64,000 bases of DNA from assembly GCA_051859505.1 (NCBI GenBank), contig JBHYFN010000022.1:1-64000 (forward strand), read 5' to 3'. The position numbers and the translations under genes were made by a program. The stretch is from JAFIEN01 sp051859505 (GTDB taxonomy: Bacteria > Pseudomonadota > Alphaproteobacteria > Rhodobacterales > Rhodobacteraceae). Of the stretch, positions 1-9,049 are shown piece after piece (position 1 is the first letter of the stretch; each line of letters begins with the position of its first letter). The notes below the pieces were generated by a model. It searched no databases and was not told the origin of the DNA. It saw only the letters and a program-made list of their open reading frames with translations.

Positions 1-742
1 CGCGGAAGGCGTGCTGGAAATATCCCAGATCTCCGTCGGTCTGCCGGTAGTCCCGCAGCGAAGACCCGCCCGCCTCGATCGCCTCGGTCAGGACCGAGCG
101 GATCACCGGAACAAGGGCGCCCGCCCTTTGGGCCGACAGGTTTCGGGCCTTGCGGCGCGGGTTGATCCCGCTGCGGAACAGAACCTCGCAGACATAGATA
201 TTGCCAAGACCTGCCACCACCTTCTGGTCCAGCAGGGCCGATTTGATCGGCGTGTTGCGCCCCTTCAGGCGGCCCACGAGGTAGGGTTCGTCAAAGCCGT
301 TGCCCAGCGGTTCCGGGCCAAGCCCGCCAAGCAGCCAATGTTCGTCCACCCGCTCGGTCGGGCACAGATCCATCGCGCCAAATCGCCGCGCATCGTTGAA
401 GGTGATCCGTGTCCCGTCCGCCATTTCGAGGATGACATGGTCGTGCTTTTCGGGCGTCGGCAGGTCATGCGCGAACCGGCCCGGTTGCGCGCCGGCGATC
501 AGCATCCGTCCCGACATGCCAAGGTGAATGATGAGGGTTTCGCCCGTGGAAAGCTCGGCAAGGATGTATTTCGACCTCCGCCGCAAGGCGGTGACGCGGG
601 CCCCGGTCAGCCGCTTCGCCATGCCATCGGGCAGGGGCCAGCGCAGATCGGGCCGGTTGACCAACGCGCGGGCGATCACCTGCCCCTCCATCACGGGCGA
701 CAGGCCGCGACGGACTGTCTCGACCTCGGGCAATTCCGGCAT
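1..742 (-). CDS. mutM: Formamidopyrimidine-DNA glycosylase, C-terminus outside window
   Basis: Base-excision repair enzyme that removes oxidised purines such as 8-oxoguanine and nicks the abasic site. The protein begins MPELPEVET; after Met removal Pro-2 is the Schiff-base nucleophile and Glu-3 the catalytic acid, so the ATG at 742 is certain. About 247 residues are visible, including the segment ending in NIYVCEVLF before the helix-two-turn-helix. The C-terminal zinc finger lies beyond base 1. It is divergent from ubiE, and about 86 bp between the two starts must hold both promoters. The mutM-ubiE-ubiB order is common in alphaproteobacteria. Confidence 0.95.
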   Translation of the reverse strand, partial: MPELPEVETVRRGLSPVMEGQVIARALVNRPDLRWPLPDGMAKRLTGARVTALRRRSKYILAELSTGETLIIHLGMSGRMLIAGAQPGRFAHDLPTPEKHDHVILEMADGTRITFNDARRFGAMDLCPTERVDEHWLLGGLGPEPLGNGFDEPYLVGRLKGRNTPIKSALLDQKVVAGLGNIYVCEVLFRSGINPRRKARNLSAQRAGALVPVIRSVLTEAIEAGGSSLRDYRQTDGDLGYFQHAFR

Positions 743-828
743 CGGCACTTTCTTCGCTAGGGCGGGCGGTGTAAGCCCCGGTTCGTGCCCTATGTTCAAG
801 AGCAAGGGGGCGGAAACGGCAAGAGGCG

Positions 829-1593
829 ATGACAGTGAGCGCAGACGAGGGTGACGACAGGACCGTCGATTTCGGCTTCCAGACCGTGCCCGAAGGCGAA
901 AAGGCCGGTCGGGTGCAGGGTGTCTTCACCTCGGTTGCCTCGAAATACGACATCATGAACGATGTCATGTCGGGCGGAGTCCATCGCCTCTGGAAGGACG
1001 CGATGATGGACTGGATCGCGCCCCGGCCGGGGCAGCGTCTGCTCGATGTGGCGGGTGGAACGGGGGATGTGTCCTTCCGTTTCCTCAGACGCGCCGGCAT
1101 CGGCCATGCCACCGTTCTCGACCTGACCGAAGGGATGCTCGTCGAAGGCCGCAAGAGGGCCGAGGCCGAGCGCCTGTCCGACAGCCTCGACTGGGTCGTT
1201 GGCGATGCGATGGCCCTGCCGTTTCCCGATGAGAGTTTCGATGTCTATACGATCTCCTTCGGCATCCGGAACGTGACCCGCCCCGCCGATGCCCTGGCCG
1301 AAGCCTGGCGGGTTCTGCGCACCGGGGGGCGCCTCATGGTGCTCGAATTCAGCCAGGTGCCGGTGCCGCTCCTGCAGAAGGCCTATGACCTCTATTCCTT
1401 CAATGTGATCCCGCGCATGGGTCAGGTCATCACAGGCGACCGTGACAGCTATCAATATCTTGTCGAATCGATCCGCCGTTTCCCCGATCAGGAGACCTTC
1501 CTCGGAATGCTGCGCGATGCCGGTTTCCGCAATGCCAAGTTCCGCAACCTGACCATGGGTGTCGCCTGTCTGCATTCGGGCTGGAAGGTCTGA
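829..1593 (+). CDS. ubiE: Ubiquinone/menaquinone biosynthesis C-methyltransferase
   Basis: SAM-dependent methyltransferase for the C-methylation step of ubiquinone (and, where present, menaquinone) synthesis. The 254-residue protein has the UbiE signature KYDIMNDVMS near residues 40-48, SAM motif I LLDVAGGTGD at 71-80 and the family block SFGIRNVTRP. An AAGAGG ribosome site precedes the ATG at 829. ubiB starts immediately after the stop, so the two are translationally coupled and act in the same membrane quinone pathway. Confidence 0.96.
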   Translation: MTVSADEGDDRTVDFGFQTVPEGEKAGRVQGVFTSVASKYDIMNDVMSGGVHRLWKDAMMDWIAPRPGQRLLDVAGGTGDVSFRFLRRAGIGHATVLDLTEGMLVEGRKRAEAERLSDSLDWVVGDAMALPFPDESFDVYTISFGIRNVTRPADALAEAWRVLRTGGRLMVLEFSQVPVPLLQKAYDLYSFNVIPRMGQVITGDRDSYQYLVESIRRFPDQETFLGMLRDAGFRNAKFRNLTMGVACLHSGWKV

Positions 1594-1594
1594 A

Positions 1595-3124
1595 TTGCGC
1601 GGACCGCACAACATCTGGCGGCTGATCCGGACCGGCGCCACCTTCGAGCGGACAGGCGCGATGGCTGTGGTGCTTGATGCGCTCGAGGCCGGGCCGCTGG
1701 TCCGGATCGCCTTGCGCACCCTGGCCTGGCCGTTTCGCTGGCTGGGCTACCCGGGCGATCCCGCCATGCCGCCGGCGCCGCGCGCGCTGACCGCGCTGGG
1801 GCCAGCCTATATCAAGTTCGGACAGATCCTCTCGACACGGCCCGATGTCGTTGGCGAAGTGCTCGCCGTGCAGCTGCGGGTCCTGCAGGACAAGCTCCCG
1901 CCGTTCCCCTTGACGGAGGCCCGGGCCGAGGTCGAGCGGGAACTGGGAGTGCCGGTCGATCAGCTTTTCTCTTTTCTGTCCGAACCCATCGCCGCCGCCT
2001 CCATCGCCCAGGTGCACAAGGCCCGCATCGCGGGATCGGACGAAGAGGTTGCGGTCAAGATCCTTCGACCGGGCATCGAGAAGGCCTTTCGCAAGGATAT
2101 CGACGCCTTCTATTTCGCGGCGCGTACCATCGAGCTCCTGTCGCCCGCGTCCCGTCGGCTGCGGCCGATGGATGTGATCGCCCATTTCGAAGGCGTGGTG
2201 ATGGGCGAGTTGGACCTTCGGCTCGAAAGTGCGGCGGCCGCCGAATTCGCGGCGAACACGGTCGAGGATGCGGGTTTCCGCGTGCCGGCGATCAAATGGC
2301 ACCTTTCGGGACGGCGCGTGATGACGCTCGGCTGGGTCGATGGCATCGGTGCGGCAGAGGTGGAAGAGATCGATGCCGCTGGCCATGATCGCAAGGCGCT
2401 GGGCGCGCGGGTCTTGCAGCTGTTTCTCCGCCATGCCCTGCGCGACGGGTTCTTTCACGGAGACATGCATCAGGGCAATCTCAAGGTCGGGCCTGATGGG
2501 GCCATCATCGCCTATGATTTCGGGATCATGGGCCGCATCGACGCCTATACGCGGCGGGTCTATGCCGAGATCCTGTTCGGCTTCATCCGGAAGGACTACC
2601 GACGGGTCGCGGAGGTTCATTTCGAAGCGGGATACGTGCCGGCCGATCGCGACATGGATGAATTCGCCCGGGCCCTGCGGGCCGTGGGGGAACCGATCTT
2701 CGGCATGGATGCCAGCAGGATCTCGATGGCGCGGCTCCTGTCCTACCTGTTCGAAGTGACCGAGCGCTTCGGGATGGAGACCCGGACCGAACTGATCCTG
2801 CTTCAGCGGACCATGGTTGTCGTGGAAGGCGTGGCCCGGACCCTCGACCCGCGGATGAATATCTGGGAGGTCTCGCGCCCAATCGTCGAGGAATACATCA
2901 AGGACAACGTCGGGCCGCGCGCATTCCTGCGCGACCTTGCCCTGACGGCGCGGGTTCTGTCCCGGTTCGGGCCGCGCCTGCCGCAGCTTGCCGAACAGGC
3001 GCTCATTCGTCAGTCCGCTGCGGAGCCACCCCAGCAGGCGGGAAAGTCGGGCCAGAGGGTTGCATGGTTGGCGGTCGGGGCCCTGGCAGGGGCCCTTGCC
3101 GCGACCTTGTTGCGATCGATCTGA
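1595..3124 (+). CDS. ubiB: UbiB-family atypical kinase/ATPase for ubiquinone biosynthesis
   Basis: Member of the ABC1/ADCK (UbiB) kinase-like family required for ubiquinone synthesis. The frame stays open upstream, but family alignment (RGPHNIWRL at the N-terminus) and coupling to ubiE favour a TTG start at 1595, directly after the ubiE stop at 1591-1593, giving 509 residues. The family's KxGQ motif appears as KFGQ near residue 74, AAASIAQVH stands in for the P-loop, and the HGDMHQGNL catalytic loop and a DFG motif are present. A hydrophobic segment close to the C-terminus probably anchors it in the inner membrane. The start codon is the only uncertain part. Confidence 0.93.
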   Translation: MRGPHNIWRLIRTGATFERTGAMAVVLDALEAGPLVRIALRTLAWPFRWLGYPGDPAMPPAPRALTALGPAYIKFGQILSTRPDVVGEVLAVQLRVLQDKLPPFPLTEARAEVERELGVPVDQLFSFLSEPIAAASIAQVHKARIAGSDEEVAVKILRPGIEKAFRKDIDAFYFAARTIELLSPASRRLRPMDVIAHFEGVVMGELDLRLESAAAAEFAANTVEDAGFRVPAIKWHLSGRRVMTLGWVDGIGAAEVEEIDAAGHDRKALGARVLQLFLRHALRDGFFHGDMHQGNLKVGPDGAIIAYDFGIMGRIDAYTRRVYAEILFGFIRKDYRRVAEVHFEAGYVPADRDMDEFARALRAVGEPIFGMDASRISMARLLSYLFEVTERFGMETRTELILLQRTMVVVEGVARTLDPRMNIWEVSRPIVEEYIKDNVGPRAFLRDLALTARVLSRFGPRLPQLAEQALIRQSAAEPPQQAGKSGQRVAWLAVGALAGALAATLLRSI

Positions 3125-3162
3125 AACCGGCCAGGGGCCAAGGGCCCGTTTCCAGTGCAGGA

Positions 3163-3813
3163 TCACGATGCGCCCCGGATGGCAGAGACCGTCGCGGCAT
3201 TCACTTCCGACCCGCCCTCGAGCACAAGAAGCGCCGCCCCACCTTCTGCGCGCACCTCGGCAACAATGGCATAGACCTCGGCCGGCTCCTGGAGGATCAG
3301 CTCATCATTCTGGTAGCTTGCAGTTTCGAAGCTGTAGTTTCCGGTGGGGAGAGGTGCGCCATCGGAGGTGACACCGGCCCATTGGACAGGGTCGGAACTG
3401 ATCGGAATCACGATTCTCTGCAACTCGGCGCCCGCTTCGTCCCGAACGATGAGTTCCGCGCGGTCCGCCATCCGGGCCGGATTGGGCGAAATCGTAACGG
3501 GGCTGCCGTCGAATCGCACGGGGGCGGCGACCCGGACTTCCTTCCCGATCCAGGACGCCATGTCGGACAGGCCGCTGATCCCGAGGCGGGCGAGCATCTC
3601 CGACAGCAGATCATTCGTGCGAACCTGCTGCTCCACCGCCGAAAAGGTGGCGAGCTGCACCGCAAAGTCGCTTGCATCCATCGGGTCGAGCGGGTCCTGA
3701 TTGCGAAGCTGTGTCGTCATCATCTTGAGAAAAGTGTCGAAATCCGAGTTGATCGAGGCCCGCGGTGTCGTTGCGGGGATGCTGGCGGCGGCAGTCGCTT
3801 CGGTCACGTCCAT
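3163..3813 (-). CDS. flgD: Flagellar hook-capping protein FlgD
   Basis: Scaffold protein that caps the growing hook so that FlgE subunits can polymerise. The 216-residue protein has the conserved N-terminal block FLKMMTTQLRNQDPLDPMD, which is diagnostic for FlgD, followed by a beta-rich C-terminal half. The frame extends to 3831, but GAGGAAAGAG sits just before the ATG at 3813, giving the start MDVTEATAA. fliK ends only 14 bp upstream on the same strand, so the two form an operon for hook assembly and length control. It is convergent with ubiB. Confidence 0.92.
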   Translation of the reverse strand: MDVTEATAAASIPATTPRASINSDFDTFLKMMTTQLRNQDPLDPMDASDFAVQLATFSAVEQQVRTNDLLSEMLARLGISGLSDMASWIGKEVRVAAPVRFDGSPVTISPNPARMADRAELIVRDEAGAELQRIVIPISSDPVQWAGVTSDGAPLPTGNYSFETASYQNDELILQEPAEVYAIVAEVRAEGGAALLVLEGGSEVNAATVSAIRGAS

Positions 3814-3827
3814 GGTACTCTTTCCTC

Positions 3828-5123
3828 TCAAAGGCGCAGATCGAGCTGGCTGATGCCCGAGATCAACGCAATGCGGTCGGCAGGGGCCTCTGTGCCCATT
3901 GCCGCGGGTGCGGAACGGGCGCGAGGCGCGTCCTGATCTGCCGGGTTCTGCCGGTCCTCGGTGAAACTGAATGTCGCATCGTCAAAGCCTTGCTGGCGGA
4001 ACTCCTGGAGCAGCGCGTCGATATTGCGCCGCAGAAGCTCGAGAGTTTCGGGGCGCTCGGTCTGGATGTGAACCGTCACGACGCCCTCGATGATCTGCAG
4101 TCCGAACCGAACCCGGCCCAGTTCCGCGGGAGACAGGGTGACTTCGCTTCTGCCATCTGAGGCGTTGCTCACGGCCACGGCGATCTGCCGCGCGATCACG
4201 CTTCCTGCTTTGGCTTCGCCGCCCATCGCCGAAACAAGATCGTGAATGGGGCCGCCGGTCGGGCCGACCCCTGTGTGAAGCGCTGTGCCCAGGACCATTC
4301 TGTCTCCGAAAAGGTCAGGATCCTTCGACAGTGACTCCGCCGCAGCCTCTGCCGTCCTGGCGGACCAGATCATCGGCACAGGCACAGGCACCGGCGGCGC
4401 CGCCGGTGCGGGATGCGGAAAGGCGGGGAAGGCCCGATCTGTCCGGCTTGCGACGCGCTGCAAGTTGGGGTCACGCCGATCGTCGTCCCGCCCTCTGCGG
4501 GGGGCCTGCGTCTCTGCGGGGGCTATCCCCTGGCCCGGTTTCTCTGTCGTTGCTGCAAGAGCCGGGTCCGTTCGGGCGTGCATCGCCCCCCCTTCCCGGA
4601 TTGGCGGGGAGGTGCCTTGCGGCTCGGCTCGCCGGACGTTTTCAGCGCCCTGGTCCGTGCCGGAGGACTGTCCCTGTCCGAATTGCCCGGGACGATCGCT
4701 TCCTGCCGGCCCGAAGTGCGGCTGGATGTCTGCCGTATCCGCCCGAATTTCCTGCGCTGACTGCACAGCCTGCTCCGGCGCTGGATCGCGATCCGTTGGC
4801 CCAGCGTAATGCTTCGCGCGCAAATCGTCCGGCGACCGACCCGAATCAGCCCATTCCTCCTTCGCCTCGGCAGGGATCACCCCCGGATCGTCGGCCTCTG
4901 CCTGCTGCGTGTCGGGGTGACCGGCGTCGGATGTCTCCACCTCGGCTTCGGGCATGGCGGTCTGGCGGCCCGCAACAACGGCCTCCTCCTGCACCAGAAA
5001 GGCCAGGAAATCTGCCCGGGAGGAAGGATCCTCGCCCGATCCGGACCCGGCACCGCCCCGCGATGGCGTGCGTGGCGCTTCGGCAACCGTCAACCATCCA
5101 CCGGCCATCGCACCGTGCATCAT
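3828..5123 (-). CDS. fliK: Flagellar hook-length control protein FliK
   Basis: Secreted molecular ruler that sets hook length and switches the export gate to late substrates. The 431-residue protein has the usual FliK build. A long, low-complexity N-terminal part rich in Pro, Ala, Gly and charged residues is followed by a conserved C-terminal domain at about residues 290-390, with the LSPAELGRVRFGL motif and a helix ELLRRNIDALLQEFRQQGFD. Two adjacent ATGs open the frame. The divergent 119-bp gap to the rod-protein gene must carry promoters for both flagellar transcripts. It contains two TTACCGG half-repeats at about 5178-5198 whose meaning I cannot assign. Confidence 0.85.
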   Translation of the reverse strand: MMHGAMAGGWLTVAEAPRTPSRGGAGSGSGEDPSSRADFLAFLVQEEAVVAGRQTAMPEAEVETSDAGHPDTQQAEADDPGVIPAEAKEEWADSGRSPDDLRAKHYAGPTDRDPAPEQAVQSAQEIRADTADIQPHFGPAGSDRPGQFGQGQSSGTDQGAENVRRAEPQGTSPPIREGGAMHARTDPALAATTEKPGQGIAPAETQAPRRGRDDDRRDPNLQRVASRTDRAFPAFPHPAPAAPPVPVPVPMIWSARTAEAAAESLSKDPDLFGDRMVLGTALHTGVGPTGGPIHDLVSAMGGEAKAGSVIARQIAVAVSNASDGRSEVTLSPAELGRVRFGLQIIEGVVTVHIQTERPETLELLRRNIDALLQEFRQQGFDDATFSFTEDRQNPADQDAPRARSAPAAMGTEAPADRIALISGISQLDLRL

Positions 5124-5242
5124 CGCCGCCTTGCCTTTCGTGACTCTTTTTCACTTCGACGGCCCTTATTCACGAAAATACTTACCGGATGTTTACCGGC
5201 ATCGGATGAAGATCAAGCAACCGAAGAAGCCGGAGGCGGAAA

Positions 5243-5533
5243 ATGATTCAGCAGTCGAGTCTGCAACCCATTACAGCGGTCGAAACGTCGGCCCAGCGCA
5301 ATGATTCAAGATTGCGAGCGGCGCTCGATCAACTTGAATCGAATTTCCTTGCGGAAATGCTGAGATCGGCTGGCGTCGGAACCCCGCGGGATAGCTTCGG
5401 TGGCGGGGTCGGTGAGGAACACTTCGCAACCTTCCTCGTTTCCGCGCAGGCAGATGCACTGGTTCGGGCGGGGGGCATCGGCCTTGCCGAATCGATCTTC
5501 CGCTCGATGCAGGGGGAGGGTCGAGATGAGTGA
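5243..5533 (+). CDS. Rod-binding protein, FlgJ N-terminal domain only
   Basis: A 96-residue protein matching the rod-binding (FlgJ N-terminal) domain: a short polar N-terminus, LESNFLAEMLRSAG, a glycine-rich linker FGGGVGEEHFATFL, then AGGIGLAESIF. In enterobacteria this domain is fused to a peptidoglycan hydrolase; in alphaproteobacteria it stands alone (often called CheL), so muramidase activity must come from another protein. It probably chaperones rod assembly in the periplasm. GGAGGCGG precedes the ATG. Its last 8 bp overlap the next gene. Confidence 0.85.
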   Translation: MIQQSSLQPITAVETSAQRNDSRLRAALDQLESNFLAEMLRSAGVGTPRDSFGGGVGEEHFATFLVSAQADALVRAGGIGLAESIFRSMQGEGRDE

Positions 5534-5867
5534 GCCGCTGTTCGACCAGCTTTCCGATCTTCTTGCAGCGGAACGCACTGCCATCCAGTCGGGGGCTTAC
5601 GCCAGCCTCGCCGATCTCGAGAGGGAAAAGGCCCGCCTGATCGCCGACTATGTTGTCCAGGCCCCGGACCCCGATCGCGACGCCCGGCTTCTGCAAGAGG
5701 CGCAACGCAATGCCGCCCTTTTCTCTGCGGCGATGGCGGGGCTTGCGGCGGCCGTCACGCGCCTGAACGAACTGGAGGATATCGGGGCCGGCTTCACGGC
5801 CTATGGATCGGATGGTCAAAGCCTGCGGGTTTCTCCCGAGCAGGGCAGGTTCCGGCATAAGCTATGA
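5526..5867 (+). CDS. FlgN-like flagellar protein
   Basis: Helical 113-residue protein (MSEPLFDQLSDLLAAERTAI at the start) in a flagellar operon, overlapping the rod-binding protein gene by 8 bp. Size, heptad-like helices and position resemble FlgN, the export chaperone for the hook-filament junction proteins FlgK and FlgL. The similarity is in overall character and I see no diagnostic motif, so the chaperone role is inference. AGGGGGAGGG lies ahead of the ATG at 5526 inside the upstream gene. Flagellin follows after a 216-bp regulatory gap. Confidence 0.6.
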   Translation: MSEPLFDQLSDLLAAERTAIQSGAYASLADLEREKARLIADYVVQAPDPDRDARLLQEAQRNAALFSAAMAGLAAAVTRLNELEDIGAGFTAYGSDGQSLRVSPEQGRFRHKL

Positions 5868-5914
5868 AGATCAAAGCCATTTACCTAAAACTACACCCAA
5901 ACAGGAATCCGGAT

Positions 5915-5929
5915 TTTACCATTCATTAA
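5915..5929. promoter_or_regulatory. Possible CtrA site upstream of flagellin
   Basis: TTTA-N7-TTAA differs by one base from the CtrA consensus TTAA-N7-TTAA and also contains TTTACCAT, one mismatch from the TTAACCAT half. It lies about 155 bp upstream of the flagellin start. CtrA is a known flagellar activator in Rhodobacterales. A single degenerate match in an AT-richer intergenic stretch is weak evidence. Confidence 0.3.
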
Positions 5930-6083
5930 TGCCTTCCGCGCCAGATTTCGCCTGCATCCTGCTGGATGGCGCAAAACCGGATAGTCCGGCTCGAGCAATG
6001 GTCAGAATGACAATTCATGCCGCGTTTTCGGCGCGGTATCCTGAAACTTCGGCGCAAAAGCGCCCCTTCAAAGGACCAAGACC

Positions 6084-7361
6084 TTGTCCAGCATTCTTAC
6101 CAACAACGGCGCCATGGTGGCGCTTCAGACCCTCAAGTCGATCAATAACGACCTGAGCAAGACCCAGTCCCTGATCTCGACCGGCAAGGCCGTCGCTACG
6201 GCGAAGGACAATGCCGCAGTCTGGTCCATCTCCAAGGTGATGGAATCGGATGTGAAGGGCTTTAAGGCGATCAGCGACTCGCTTTCGCTCGGCCAGTCGA
6301 CCGTCGCCGTGGCCCGCAATGCGTCGGAGACTGTTAGCGATCTGCTGATCCAGATGAAGGAAAAGATCGTCGCTGCGCAGGAAGAGAATGTCGACCGCAG
6401 CAAGATCCAGACCGACATTGCCGCATTGCGCGATCAGATCGGATCCGTTGTCGGCGCCGCCCAGTTCAACGGGCTGAACCTGCTGTCGAACCGGTCCATG
6501 ACGGCCGGCACGGGCCAGGTGAACGTGCTCTCGTCTCTGGACCGCTCTTCGACCGGCGTCACGGCGAGCGACATTTCGGTTCGCAAACAGGACCTTGGAA
6601 CCGAGGTGAGCTCGATCACGGGTGGAACCTACGCTGCCGGTACCGGTGGCAACCTGGTCACGCTGAACGCGACGCAATCCGCGACCATCACCCTGGCAAA
6701 TCCGACAGGTGCAGGGCAGGTGTACAGCATCGGTCTTACCGCGACGGATGCGGACCAGAGCAACTTCGATCCGGCCGACTGGACGACCGCCGCATCGACC
6801 GCGGGCGCGCAGAACATCATGTATATCACGCGCGACGGTGACACGGCAGCCGATATCGCCAAGGGCCTTGCACAGGCCTATGCGATCTATGCCGCCGAGA
6901 ACGAGCTTGATACCAATGTTCTGTCGATCACGTCGAACGGCGGCGTGCTGACGGCCACCTCCCAGGTGACGGATGCCACCGATACGATGGTGGTGCGGGT
7001 GGATCGCATTGATGCGCCCACAAGCGTGACCATCGGTGGGGGGCTGGAGAGGCTTGCGGGCTTTGACGTGACGACCGATGCCGGCGCGGGCGCCGCCTTG
7101 GCCGCGATCGAGTTCATGATCCAGACGGCAGTCGACTCGGCCGCATCCTTCGGCTCGGTGCAGGGTCGGATCGAGACACAGTCAGACTTCGTCTCGCAAA
7201 TGACCGACTCGCTTCGTTCGGGCATCGGGACACTCGTTGATGCCAACATGGAAGAAGCCTCTGCCCGGCTTCAGGCGCTGCAGGTGCAGCAGCAGCTGGG
7301 CATCCAGTCGCTGTCGATCGCCAACCAGGCGCCGCAGTCGATCCTGTCGCTCTTCCGGTAA
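6084..7361 (+). CDS. fliC: Flagellin
   Basis: Filament subunit exported by the flagellar type III system. The 425-residue protein has the conserved D0/D1 N-terminus (SSILTNNGAMVALQTLKSIN, then LSTG-type ISTGKAVATAKDNAA) and a C-terminal D1/D0 helix ending NQAPQSILSLFR, with a variable, Thr/Ala-rich central part. The only start that preserves the N-terminus is TTG at 6084, with AAGGACC nine bases upstream. The weak start codon next to flaF and flbT suggests deliberate translational control of flagellin. A strong hairpin follows the stop. Confidence 0.95.
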   Translation: MSSILTNNGAMVALQTLKSINNDLSKTQSLISTGKAVATAKDNAAVWSISKVMESDVKGFKAISDSLSLGQSTVAVARNASETVSDLLIQMKEKIVAAQEENVDRSKIQTDIAALRDQIGSVVGAAQFNGLNLLSNRSMTAGTGQVNVLSSLDRSSTGVTASDISVRKQDLGTEVSSITGGTYAAGTGGNLVTLNATQSATITLANPTGAGQVYSIGLTATDADQSNFDPADWTTAASTAGAQNIMYITRDGDTAADIAKGLAQAYAIYAAENELDTNVLSITSNGGVLTATSQVTDATDTMVVRVDRIDAPTSVTIGGGLERLAGFDVTTDAGAGAALAAIEFMIQTAVDSAASFGSVQGRIETQSDFVSQMTDSLRSGIGTLVDANMEEASARLQALQVQQQLGIQSLSIANQAPQSILSLFR

Positions 7362-7367
7362 GGTGAC

Positions 7368-7396
7368 GGGCGAAGGCACCGGCGGTGCCTTCGCCC
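7368..7396 (+). terminator. Hairpin after flagellin
   Basis: A perfect 13-bp stem (GGGCGAAGGCACC and its complement) around a GGC loop starts 6 bp after the flagellin stop. The following bases are TCCTCATT rather than a T-run, so it may act as an mRNA 3'-end stabiliser or partial terminator between flagellin and flaF. Confidence 0.7.
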
Positions 7397-7455
7397 TCCT
7401 CATTCACGTGCAGTGAATCTGCGATTGTCTCATCAATGTCCTGAAAGGACTTCTC

Positions 7456-7842
7456 GTGAACGCTTCCGAACTGGCACTGCAGGCCTATGCGCCGATCTCG
7501 TCACCGTTGAGATCCGATCGCTCGATGGAGCATCAGCTCTTTGCAGACATCACGGCGAAGCTGAGCTCAGCAGGCGCAAAGGGCTCCATCGATTTTCCGC
7601 GTCTGGCGGGTGCCTTGCACGACAACAGACGGTTGTGGACCGTGCTTGCTGCGGAGGTTTCCCAGGCGGATAACCTGCTGCCCGCGGATCTGCGGGCCCG
7701 GATCTTCTATCTTGCCGAATACACGGCTGTTCACACCTCACGGATCCTGAAAGGTGAGGCGGATGTAACGGCCCTTGTCGAGATCAACACGGCGATGCTT
7801 CGCGGGTTGAGTGCTTCTCCGCCGTCAGCAGGAAAAGCCTGA
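7456..7842 (+). CDS. flaF: Flagellar biosynthesis regulator FlaF
   Basis: FlaF promotes flagellin synthesis and export and in Caulobacter works opposite to FlbT. The 128-residue helical protein shows the family pattern LWTVLAAEVSQADNLLPADLRARI followed by a helix with HTSRIL. It starts at GTG 7456, with GAAAGGAC upstream. Its stop overlaps the flbT start. The order flagellin-flaF-flbT is characteristic of alphaproteobacteria. Confidence 0.9.
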   Translation: MNASELALQAYAPISSPLRSDRSMEHQLFADITAKLSSAGAKGSIDFPRLAGALHDNRRLWTVLAAEVSQADNLLPADLRARIFYLAEYTAVHTSRILKGEADVTALVEINTAMLRGLSASPPSAGKA

Positions 7843-8252
7843 TGTCCGGTCTGGTCCTTAAGCTTGGCCCGAAGGAGCGGATCCTGGTGAACGGTGCGGT
7901 CATCGAAAATGGGGATCGCAGGTCGCGACTGGCGATCCTGACGCCGAACGCGAGCATCCTGAGATTGCGGGACGCCATTCGGCCCGACGAAGTCACCACG
8001 CCGGTGCGCCGGGTCTGCTATATCGCGCAGCTGGTCCTGTCGGGCGATGCGGACGAAGATCAGGGACGGATCCAGATCCTCCGCGGTATCGAACAGTTGA
8101 GCATCGCCCTGACCGACGCCGACAGTCGACAGCTTCTTGAAGAAGCAACCGAAGCGGCGAGGGCCGGAGACTTCTATCGGTGCCTCAAGAGGTTGCGCGG
8201 TCTTCTGCCCCGGGAAGAGCGGTTGCTGGCCATCGCGGGCCGACCGTCATGA
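7842..8252 (+). CDS. flbT: Flagellin translational regulator FlbT
   Basis: FlbT binds flagellin mRNA (5' untranslated region in Caulobacter) and tunes its stability or translation. The 136-residue protein carries the family start GLVLKLGPKERILVNGAVIE and the RLRDAIRPDEVTTPVRRVCY block. The ATG shares its A with the flaF stop, and the stop overlaps the next gene by 4 bp. The likely local target is the TTG-initiated flagellin message just upstream. Confidence 0.92.
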   Translation: MSGLVLKLGPKERILVNGAVIENGDRRSRLAILTPNASILRLRDAIRPDEVTTPVRRVCYIAQLVLSGDADEDQGRIQILRGIEQLSIALTDADSRQLLEEATEAARAGDFYRCLKRLRGLLPREERLLAIAGRPS

Positions 8253-9049
8253 CATTCCAGCCGATCCTGCCGCTATCCGGATATACGGGATGGCTGTTCC
8301 TGCAACGGACCCTCGAAAGCCAGACGGCGGCTTTCGAGCGCAGCCCGTCCATCCAGCGCGCGACAGATTACTTTCGCGAGAACATCGGCAAGATCAGGAC
8401 GGCCGAAGAGTTCGTCAATGATCGCCGGCTGCTCGAGGTGGGGCTTGGTGCATTCGGGCTGGAGGAGGATATCAACAGCAAGGCCTTCATCCGCCGCATT
8501 CTGGAAGACGGCACACTGAAGGAAGGGGCGCTGGCCCTCAGGCTGGCAGACAAGAGGTACGAGGCCTTCTCGCGTGAGTTCGGTTTCGGCGATCTGGGGT
8601 CGAAGACGGCCTTGCGCGGCTTTGCCGACCGGATCATCGAACGTTTCGAGACTCGCAGCTTCGAACGCGCAGTCGGTGAACAGAACCCGGACATGAGGCT
8701 TGCGCTGAACCTCTCTGCCGGCCTGAAAGAGGTGACGAACCTGAGCAAGAGCGCTCGCGCCCAATGGTTCGGAGTGATGGGAAACCCGCCGCTGCGAAAA
8801 GTGTTCGAAGTCGCTCTCGGACTGCCTGCTGGGATCGGGGCGATCGAGATAGACCGTCAGGTCTCGATCTTTCAGGAAAGGGCCCGGGCGACTTTCGGCG
8901 CCAGGGAAGTCACGGATTTCACCGACCCCGACATGCAGGAACGATTGATCCGGCTTTTCCTGGTGCGATCGGAGATGAGCGCCAGCACGTCGATCTCGGC
9001 TGGTTCCGTCGCCTTGCAGCTCCTTGGCAACATGCCGAGGATGAACTGA
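8249..9049 (+). CDS. DUF1217 flagellar-cluster protein
   Basis: A 266-residue protein with the DUF1217 pattern: an N-terminal GYTGWLFLQRTLESQ, then helices containing YFRENIGKIRTAEEFVNDRRLL and LGLPAGIGAIEIDRQ. Members are found beside flagellar genes in alphaproteobacteria and resemble flagellar structural or assembly proteins, but I know of no defined biochemical role. Start ATG 8249 overlaps the flbT stop by 4 bp, so it is co-translated with flaF and flbT. It is the last gene of the flagellar island. Confidence 0.8.
   Translation: MTFQPILPLSGYTGWLFLQRTLESQTAAFERSPSIQRATDYFRENIGKIRTAEEFVNDRRLLEVGLGAFGLEEDINSKAFIRRILEDGTLKEGALALRLADKRYEAFSREFGFGDLGSKTALRGFADRIIERFETRSFERAVGEQNPDMRLALNLSAGLKEVTNLSKSARAQWFGVMGNPPLRKVFEVALGLPAGIGAIEIDRQVSIFQERARATFGAREVTDFTDPDMQERLIRLFLVRSEMSASTSISAGSVALQLLGNMPRMN

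Noticed and set aside
1430..3166. A 578-codon minus-strand frame opposite ubiE and ubiB
   Set aside because: Shadow frame; both genes on the plus strand carry complete family signatures.
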